The notes under the pieces were generated by a model. It was not told where the DNA came from. It ran no database searches and worked only from the letters and a program-made list of their open reading frames with translations. Below, piece by piece: positions 1 through 8,000 of a stretch of 19,443 nt of DNA. A program made the translations under genes and the position numbers. The stretch's first letter is position 1; every line of letters begins with the position of its first letter. Source of the DNA: Marinobacterium_E sp035458585 (GTDB lineage Bacteria; Pseudomonadota; Gammaproteobacteria; Pseudomonadales; Balneatricaceae). The stretch is from assembly GCA_035458585.1 (NCBI GenBank), contig DATHZN010000038.1:1-19443 (forward strand), read 5' to 3'.

Positions 1-38
1 AGTGGCCTAGTCTCACTACAAAGGGGCCCATGTGACAA

Positions 39-111
39 ACCGATGCACCATCGGTGCCGGTTTGGACGCCGGCTATGCCGGCGCCCGCAGGGTCAGAAGC
101 GCAGCTTCTGA
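39..111. repeat. three consecutive perfect short hairpins
   Basis: Three perfect stem-loops, each with a three-base loop, follow one another: 39-55 (arms ACCGATG / CATCGGT, loop CAC), 67-83 (arms CGCCGGC / GCCGGCG, loop TAT) and 93-111 (arms TCAGAAGC / GCTTCTGA, loop GCA). They lie just upstream of the terminator at 147-179, so they may be the 3' part of a structured transcript or an untranslated region of a gene left of the window. No GGA appears in the loops, which argues against a CsrA/RsmA-sponge RNA. Two plus-strand frames happen to be open across this stretch, but base pairing explains the sequence better than coding does. Confidence 0.55.
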
Positions 112-146
112 TCAAAGTAGGTCATTGCCAGGCACCTAATCATCAG

Positions 147-179
147 AAAACCCCGTCCACGCTGTGGCCGGGGTTTTTT
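147..179 (+). terminator. rho-independent terminator
   Basis: The sequence reads AAAACCCC, then a stem of CCAC / GTGG around GCT, then GGGG followed by six T. This gives a GC-rich interrupted hairpin with a T tract on the plus strand. The left flank of four A means it could also work weakly on the minus strand. It probably ends the transcript that enters from the left and contains the three hairpins at 39-111. Confidence 0.85.
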
Positions 180-325
180 GTTATGGGGCGAATACTCATA
201 CTCCAAGTGCCACTCAGATCACCCTGATTGCCCGAATCATACGGGTCTGCTTCTGATAACGGCCGATACTGCGAAATACCCAGCAGATACAATCACGACG
301 GGTAATGATTACCGTCAATCTGATC

Positions 326-437
326 GCCACCCCGGTCTGCAGATAGCCCGAGACACGCTCAAGTACCTCCCTGTATCGCTTCGTGATTGACATCCCTGTC
401 AATCAAGAGTCTCGGGCTATCCGCAGACCGGGGCGGC
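326..437. repeat. 29-bp-arm inverted repeat with nested 9-bp hairpin
   Basis: The arms are 326-354 and 409-437. They match at 27 of 29 positions, and both mismatches (A329 and A341) become G·U pairs if the minus strand is transcribed. The 54-base spacer contains a second perfect hairpin, TGATTGACA at 384-392 and TGTCAATCA at 397-405, around TCCC. The whole element would fold into one long rod with an internal stem. It has no T tract and no protein-coding content. It could be a REP-doublet-like or MITE-like element, or a structured RNA. Integron attC core sites were looked for and not found. Confidence 0.7.
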
Positions 438-530
438 TGACGCCTTGCTACAGCGACTATCAGTCAGCATAGTTAACTTCTATTACCGACTATTGACTCT
501 ATTTCTAATGATTGGCTCGTCATCATTGAT

Positions 531-606
531 GAGGCCGTCCCCTCGCGACTCCCTTCAGGGACGTGCTTGTAGCGGTACCTGAAGGGAGTGGCAAGGGGAC
601 GGGCTC
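531..606. repeat. 29-bp-arm inverted repeat, short spacer
   Basis: The arms 531-559 and 578-606 match at 26 of 29 positions, with an 18-base spacer (560-577). The inner 12 bases of each arm (ACTCCCTTCAGG and its complement) pair perfectly. The sequence of the arms is not related to that of the element at 326-437, although the arm length is the same. No T tract follows on either strand, so it is not a normal intrinsic terminator. Confidence 0.7.
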
Positions 607-846
607 TGAGAAAAACGCCATACCAGACAAACAATACCGATCGCGAGCTGACAATATTGAATTGAATGAATCTGTCAATTCCGTGGAGCTATACCTAAGG
701 TCTGACTAACCAACAAGTTGCCCTTTGCTATCTACAGATCGGGTGGCTGAAAACAGGATAGATCATTGACTGGATTGCACTGCAAGGTGATAGTTCAAGT
801 AGCATTACATTCATAAAGTTCGAGAACGTCTAAGACTAATCTATCG

Positions 847-1872
847 CTAGGATATAAGTGCATCCAACAATTCGTTCTGTAATGTTTTTAAGCGATTAAT
901 ATCCAGTAACTCAATTATGACGCCGCTATCGGTCTCGTCTTCTTCTTCATATTTTTGAATTGATAGCTGATACCAATGTCCAGAATCATCCTCGATATCT
1001 CGTTTGATCAAGGCATTTTGATAAAGGACACCCTCAACCAAGTGGTTGATATCTGTCTGTTTTATTTGGTGTTGGACTTGAGAGAAAGGTCGCCCTATGT
1101 CTGCTTGAGTCAGGTTAAAAAGTAACTCACAACCTTTACTGAATCGTTTGATCCTGAGGTCGCTGTCAAGGAAAAGGGTGGTGGTGTTGATGTGACTTAT
1201 ATCTCTGGATAAATCAGCGAGTTCGTTAACTTTTTTGCGGTACTCATCATTCATGAGCCTTAGCTCGATGTTGAGTGATTCGCAATGCTTAGTGGACACC
1301 TCGAGTAGCACCTCTGCTTGACGTCGCTCGGCCTCAAGTATCTGAAGCTCTTTACGGGCGACCTCTCGCTCATTTTGAGCAGTGTAAAGCTCTCGCTCCA
1401 ATAAAAGGATGCGTCGGTGGGCTTCAGCAGGGATGGGTGTAAGGCTAGCATCGGCGGCTGTCTCGGCTGTAGATTGAAGCGATGGTGCACTGTATTCAAA
1501 AAAAAGTACGGCAATTAATTCATCCGTATCCACTGTGCCAATTAACGGTATTAACTCCATGGAGACGAATCGATTACGGAGCATATTCGCTAAAAGAGGC
1601 ACTTCGGGCAGAGAGTAATGAAGGTGGTTGGTCTTCATCTGCTTTAACACAGCCAGCAGCGGTGTCGCCAGCTCGTCTATAAGGACTTCCGTGCCTTGGT
1701 TTAAAAGATCAACCCCTGGGTCCTTGAGGTAATCCGGCTGTAGACCCAACACCTGCCGTATTTTCAGGTGCTCGTTAAAAATCAGCGTAAAAGGCAGAAC
1801 CTCCCCTATGAGTGTTTCGACAAAGCGGCGAGTGATCAGGAGATCACTGTCGGCTGAAGCTGAGTTGGGCAT
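847..1872 (-). CDS. PAS / coiled-coil / PAS_10 protein, CheB-CheR tail-like
   Basis: This 341-residue cytoplasmic protein has no membrane segment. Residues about 15-130 resemble the PAS-like domain that follows CheR in CheB-CheR fusion proteins. Residues about 150-230 are a charged coiled coil. Residues about 230-335 match the PAS_10 domain of the same fusions (TLFLDSDLRIKRFS, then LFNLTQADIGRPFSQV, then GHWYQLSIQKY). The CheB methylesterase and CheR methyltransferase parts of such fusions are missing. The start is supported by GGAGG seven bases upstream (complement of 1880-1884). It is transcribed divergently from the giant kinase, with a separate cheR 7 kb away, which suggests a role in the same pathway as a sensing or docking subunit. 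The family match is made by eye; the functional role is inference. Confidence 0.8.
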   Translation of the reverse strand: MPNSASADSDLLITRRFVETLIGEVLPFTLIFNEHLKIRQVLGLQPDYLKDPGVDLLNQGTEVLIDELATPLLAVLKQMKTNHLHYSLPEVPLLANMLRNRFVSMELIPLIGTVDTDELIAVLFFEYSAPSLQSTAETAADASLTPIPAEAHRRILLLERELYTAQNEREVARKELQILEAERRQAEVLLEVSTKHCESLNIELRLMNDEYRKKVNELADLSRDISHINTTTLFLDSDLRIKRFSKGCELLFNLTQADIGRPFSQVQHQIKQTDINHLVEGVLYQNALIKRDIEDDSGHWYQLSIQKYEEEDETDSGVIIELLDINRLKTLQNELLDALIS

Positions 1873-2086
1873 CGGGCGCCCTCCGCTTATCGGTTGAGGA
1901 TTGGCAAGCTTTTACATCTATATAAGAGTAGTTCAGTCTGATTTTTGCTGCCAATCAATGGGGGCTATCCGTTGTTTAAACAGCGAGACATTTAGGGCGG
2001 ATTATTAAATCTTGACTAATATGAAAGTAGAGCGGTGGATCCTCTTCATCAAATCTATGGCTGTCACGCAACTGGTCGGAGGTTCA
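1873..2086. promoter_or_regulatory. divergent promoter region, PAS protein / giant kinase
   Basis: These 214 bases separate two divergent start codons, so both promoters should lie here. The stretch at 1911-1926 is AT-rich and includes TATATAAG, but no -35/-10 pair with normal spacing could be assigned on either strand. A TTG (2012) and ATGs (2021, 2057) in frame with the kinase also lie here, but none has a Shine-Dalgarno. Confidence 0.4.
2078..2082 (+). promoter_or_regulatory. Shine-Dalgarno that fixes the kinase start
   Basis: GGAGG lies four bases before ATG 2087. The longer in-frame alternatives starting at 2012, 2021 and 2057 have no such motif, and the 25 extra residues they would add do not resemble the HAMP-type sequence that follows. 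The start at 2087 is therefore preferred. Confidence 0.7.
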
Positions 2087-5000
2087 ATGGATAATAATAA
2101 GTCAGATGGCGACGAACAGACCAATCTTAAAGAGCCAGCATCAAAAATCGAACAGACTAATTCGACTGCGCCATTTTTAAGTGTCTTTGGGCTCACCTCA
2201 AGATCCTATCTACAGCATTTGCTAAGAGCAATGAAGGCTGTGAAGCGGGGCGACTTCAGCTATCGATTACCCTATGACATGCCAGGCATTGAGGGAGAGC
2301 TTTCAAATTTATTCAACGAAATCAATGAGCTAAATCAACTTTTTGAGAAGGAGTGCTCTCGTATCAACTACGAGGTCGCCAAAAGGGGCCAGTTCTCTCA
2401 GCGTATCGACATGCCGGCTACACTGGGTGGTTGGAGTCGAAATGCGACGTCAATCAATAGTCTGATTGAGGGGTTAGTACATCCGATAATTGATACGACG
2501 CGCGTTATCAATGCCGTTGCAAATGGTGATTTACAGCAGCAGATCGGTCTCCAGATTGAGGGCAACCAACTTCACGGCGAGTTTCATCGAAGCGCAAATG
2601 TGATCAATGACATGGTTCTGCAGTTGCGTAATTTTTCCAGTGAAGTAACACGTATCACCCATCAGGTTGGTGTCGATGGTCGGCTTGGTGTGCAGGCTAA
2701 AGTTGAAGGTGCCTCGGGCGTGTGGCGTGAGTTAACGGAAAACGTCAACACAATGGCGTCTACGCTGACCAGTCAGGTGAGAGAGATCTCCGACGTAACC
2801 GCAGCTGTGGCTCAAGGCAATCTCGAACGCAAAATTACAGTGGAAGCGCGTGGTGAAATTGCTGAGCTCAAGAACACCATCAATACGATGGTGGATCAGT
2901 TAAACACTTTCTCCCGTGAGGTGAATCGTGTCGCGCGAGAGGTTGGTAGTGAAGGGGTGTTGGGCGGACAAGCTGTCGTGCCGGGTGCTTCCGGGGTCTG
3001 GGCAGAGTTGTCAGACAATCTTAACTATATGGCGAGTAACCTGACCCTTCAGGTGCGTGGTATATCGAAGGTTGTCGGTGCAGTTGCGCGTGGTGACTTA
3101 CGTCAAACGCTTCGTCTAGAGGCGAAAGGCGAGATCGCTGAACTGGCAACTGTCATCAATGATATGACCGAAACACTCAATGTTTTTTCAGCTGAGGTAA
3201 CACGAGTTGCCCGAAGAGTTGGAACTGATGGGGTGTTGGGTGAGCAAGCAGAGGTGCCGAGAGCTGAGGGTGCCTGGCGAGAACTCACTGATAACGTCAA
3301 TGGTATGGCGAACAATCTTACCAATCAGGTACGCAATATTGCCGAGGTTGCAACGGCGGTGGCTGAGGGTGACCTGTCTCGCAAGATTACGGTTGAGGCC
3401 AAGGGAGAGGTCGCTGAGCTCAAGACCACGCTAAACACCATGGTCGACTCCCTCAACATCTTCTCACAGGAGGTGACTCGTGTTGCACGGGAAGTGGGTA
3501 CCGAGGGCATTCTGGGAGGCCAGGCTAAGGTGACCAACGTCTCGGGTGTCTGGTTAGATCTGACCGACAACGTTAATGCAATGGCGACCAACCTGACAAA
3601 CCAGATCCGCGGAGTGATCAATATTGTAACCGCGATCGCGAAAGGCGATTTAGAGCAAAAGCTGCGTCTCAATGCGCGTGGCGAAGTGGCTGATCTGGTT
3701 ACAACCATCAATGAGATGACTAACACGCTGACACAGTTCTCTGGCGAGGTAACGCGTGTCTCCCGTGAGGTCGGGATAGAGGGTATTCTGGGCGGCCAGG
3801 CCGATGTGGCTGGAGCTCAGGGAACCTGGAGAGATTTAACTGACAACGTCAACGCCATGGCGACTAACCTGACCAATCAGGTGCGGAATATCGCAGAGGT
3901 CGCTACCGCTGTGGCGGACGGTGACCTGTCTCGCAAAATAGCGGTTGAGGCGCGCGGTGAAGTAGCCGAGCTCAAGGCGACGCTGAACGACATGGTTGAT
4001 CGGTTAAATGTATTTGGCTCAGAGGTTAACCGTGTTGCGCGCGAGGTCGGTACAGAGGGCTTACTGGGCGGGCAAGCCGTAGTACCTAATGTTGCAGGTA
4101 TTTGGGCGAATCTAACCGAAAACGTTAATGGTATGGCCGATAACCTAACCTCCCAGGTACGCAATATTGCCGAAGTCACCACTGCGGTTGCTAATGGGGA
4201 CCTCTCGCGGCAGATAACCGTTGATGCGAGCGGTGAGGTGGCCGAACTGAAAACCACCATTAATCAGATGGTAGAGCAGTTAAGTGTGTTCGGCTCCGAG
4301 GTGACACGTGTTGCCCGCGAAGTTGGTACAGAGGGTGTCCTGGGTGGACAGGCAAAAGTACCGAATGTTGCAGGTATCTGGGCTGAGCTAACGGATAACG
4401 TAAATGGCATGGCGACCAACCTGACCGATCAGGTGCGCAATATCGCTGAGGTTACAACAGCCGTTGCACGTGGGGATCTGTCTCGCAAAATAACGGTGGA
4501 GGCGCGCGGAGAAGTTCAAGAATTGGCGAACACCATTAATACAATGGTCGATACGCTGGCAATCTTCTCGCAACAGGTCACTGAGGTGGCTCGTCAGGTA
4601 GGGACTGATGGAACCTTGGGTGGTCAGGCGGAGGTCGAATCAGCGGAGGGTACTTGGCGAGATCTGACCGATAACGTCAACAGCATGGCAAATAACCTGA
4701 CCAATCAGGTACGTAACATCTCTGAGGTGGCAACTGCCGTTGCCAATGGTGACCTATCACGCAAAATTACGGTTGATGCTCGAGGTGAGGTTGAGGAGTT
4801 AAAGATCACTATCAATACGATGGTTGATACGCTCGCCAGATTCTCGGAGCAGGTGACTGAAGTGGCGCGTCAGGTCGGCACGGACGGTATTCTGGGTGGT
4901 CAGGCTGAAGTGCGCAACGCTGAGGGCATTTGGCGAGATCTTACAGACAACGTTAACAGCATGGCGAGTAACCTGACCAATCAGGTTCGCAGTATCTCTG

Positions 5001-8000
5001 AGGTCGCGACTGCTGTCGCCAACGGCGACCTGTCACGCCAGATTACAGTTGAGGCTAAAGGGGAGGTCGCAGAGCTCAAGGCTACGCTCAACAACATGGT
5101 GGAGCAGCTGGGTACTTTTGGCTCCGAGGTCACTCGTGTTGCGCGAGAAGTGGGTACCGAGGGTGTGCTGGGTGGTCAGGCAGACGTTCCGAACGTTGCA
5201 GGGATCTGGGCTGACCTGACCGACAACGTGAATGGTATGGCGAATAACCTGACTGATCAGGTGCGAAATATAGCTGAAGTAACCACGGCCGTGGCTCGCG
5301 GGGACCTGTCTCGCAAGATTACCGTTGATGCCAAGGGGGAAGTTCAGGAGCTGGCCAACACTATCAACACTATGGTTGATTTTCTGGCTGTCTTCTCTGA
5401 GCAGGTAACCGAGGTAGCACGTCAGGTAGGAACAGACGGGATTCTGGGTGGTCAGGCTGAAGTCAAAAAGGCCGAAGGTACCTGGAGAGACTTGACGGAC
5501 AATGTTAATAACATGGCGCGGAACCTGACCAATCAGGTGCGCAATATCGCTGAAGTCGCAACTTCAGTCGCTAATGGCGACCTGTCTCGGCAAATCACCG
5601 TTGATGCGAAAGGTGAGGTAGCCGAACTCAAAACAACCCTCAACAATATGGTGGATAGACTCAACATCTTTGGTTCGGAGGTGTCGCGTGTCGCACGCGA
5701 GGTAGGCACCGACGGTATTCTTGGGGGACAGGCAGACGTGCCGGGGGTTGCTGGTGTTTGGGCCGATCTGACTAACAACGTGAATAGTATGGCAACGAAC
5801 CTGACTGATCAGGTGAGAGCGATTGCCGATGTGACAACTGCTGTGGCTCAAGGTGATCTTTCACGAAAAATATCAGTGGATGCCAAGGGCGAGGTCCAGC
5901 AGTTGGCCGATACAATCAACACCATGGTGGATACGCTTGCAATCTTCTCTGAGCAGGTAACCGAGGTGGCACGTCAGGTTGGTACCGAGGGCATTCTGGG
6001 TGGGCAGGCGGCTGTGCCACAAGCTTCGGGTGTTTGGCGAGACCTGACAGACAACGTCAACACCATGGCTGCAAATCTGACAAAACAGGTACGTAACATT
6101 GCTGAGGTCGCCTCTGCCGTCACCCGCGGAGAGCTGAATCAGATGATCGATATTGAGGCGCAGGGCGAGATTCAGATGCTCAGTAACAACCTCAACACCA
6201 TGATATCGTCATTACAAGAGACCACTTTTGAAAATGAAAATATTAACTGGTTACAAACCGGAGTCGGTCGGCTCAATGATGTGATGCGCGGTGAACAGGA
6301 GGTTGCTGAGCTTGCTAATAAGATTGCATCGCAAATCGCCAGTTACCTGAATGCTCAAATTGGAAGCATCTACCTCGCGGATGGTGAAAATGAGGAGACG
6401 GATCATAACTACCGGATGATCGGAAGCTATGCGTTCCCCCGACGCAATGCAAAATCGCTCACCCTTAGAATAGGCGAAGGTTTGGCAGGGCAGGCAATCC
6501 TCGAGAAGAGGGTTATACAGTTCGACAATATTCCCGATCATTACATCAATGTCAGCTCCTCTCTCGGCGAGACGCCTCCAAAACACGTTTTAGCAACACC
6601 CTTTTTGTTTGAAGGGGATGTTAAAGGAGTTATTGAACTCGGTTTCTTGCAAGCGCCCGATGACCGTAGCATGAAGCTTCTTAATCAAGTTATGGACAGT
6701 ATCGCGATCGGCTTTGATTCGGCTATGTCACGGAATCGCCTCAACGAGACGTTAAAGCGTTCGCAAACACTGACAGAGGAGTTGCAGTCTCAGCAGCAGG
6801 AACTCAAACAGAGTAATGAACAACTCGAAGAGCAGACTCGCGCGCTGGAAACAGCTCAGAAAGAGACTGAAGAGCGAAATCGGCAGTTGGAAGAGGCGCA
6901 GAATGAGCTTAATGAGCGTGCAGAGCAACTGGCGCTGTCCAGTAAATACAAATCTGAATTCCTCGCCAATATGAGTCATGAACTGCGTACGCCCCTGAAC
7001 TCCATTCTGCTGTTGTCACAGACTCTTGCGAGTGCGCGTGAAGGAGCAAAAGCGGACGAGAGTCGTAGACACGCACAGGTGATTCACGAGGCGGGGACTG
7101 ATCTTCTACAGCTGATCAATGAGGTACTAGATCTCGCTAAGGTGGAGGCCGGTAAAATGGTCGTCAACCTCTCTGAGATCAAAATTGTCGGTTTTGTCGA
7201 TCAGGTCATTGAGATGTTTACCAAGCAGGCCCAGGAGCAAAATCTCGACTTTAAAGTGGAGATAAATCCCCAAGCCGCCACAACAATTGTCAGCGACCGG
7301 GATCGAATCCAGCAGGTACTGAGAAACTTCATCTCAAACTCTCTCAAGTTCACAGAAAAAGGCTCGATTCGAGTAGCGGTAGAGCCGGTTACACCGGAGT
7401 TGATTGCTCACTCTGTGCTGGTAGGTGAACTGAATCGCTCAATATCCGCTAACCCTCAGGATTACGTAGCGTTCTCTATCATTGATACGGGGATCGGAAT
7501 TCCTAAAGACAAGTTCCAAGTCATCTTTGAGGCCTTTCAACAGGTCGATGGCACGACAAGTCGCAAGTACGGCGGCACTGGCTTGGGGTTATCGATCTCT
7601 CGTCAGATCTCCGACATGCTGGAGGGTGTGATCGCTCTTGAGAGTGAAATCAACAAAGGCTCCACTTTTAGCCTGATCCTGCCGCTGAGACCGAGTCAGG
7701 ATCTTCAGGAACGCGCAAACATTACGGCTATTCAGAGTGATACCCCTAAGCCGGGTACGGCAGTGCGCCATACGCGCAAGTCTATGTCGATCGTGGATGA
7801 TGATCAGAAGAGTATTACATCCCAGGATGAACGTATTCTGTTGGTGGTTGAGGATGATCCAAAGTTCGCCAATATCCTGCTGGGGTTGGGCCGGGAACGC
7901 GATTTCAAAGTGATTGTTGCCGGTACAGGCACCGAAGGTGTGCGCTTGGCCGAACACTACATGCCTTCAGCCATTATTTTGGATATTCAGCTACCGGTTA

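Larger units (their letters stand above)
180..846. other. 667-bp non-coding region with large inverted repeats
   Basis: No convincing gene was found here. The longest open frame, 178-390 on the plus strand, starts at the terminator T tract, has no Shine-Dalgarno and no recognisable protein character. The region holds two unrelated large inverted repeats (326-437 and 531-606). Smaller palindromes include GGTAAT-G-ATTACC at 301-313. The last 240 bases, downstream of the minus-strand PAS gene, have no clear terminator. Confidence 0.6.

Noticed and set aside
39..111. CsrA/RsmA-binding small RNA
   Set aside because: The hairpin loops are CAC, TAT and GCA, with none of the GGA motifs such RNAs need.
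178..390. Open frame of 70 codons on the plus strand in the left non-coding region
   Set aside because: It begins in the terminator T tract, lacks a Shine-Dalgarno, runs into the large inverted repeat and does not look like any protein family.
326..606. Integron attC site or cassette
   Set aside because: The large palindromes lack the RYYYAAC / GTTRRRY core sites, and no integrase is present.
847..1872. Pseudogene of a full CheB-CheR fusion
   Set aside because: The frame is intact, has its own Shine-Dalgarno and start, and no remains of CheB or CheR coding sequence are seen upstream of it; the DNA there is a promoter region and then the kinase on the other strand.
2012..2086. Longer kinase start at TTG 2012 or ATG 2021 / 2057
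   Set aside because: None has a ribosome binding site, while ATG 2087 follows GGAGG.
3103..5851. Several long open frames on the minus strand inside the kinase repeat array
   Set aside because: They repeat with the same 276-bp period as the HAMP array and are antisense shadows of it; no Shine-Dalgarno and no family resemblance.
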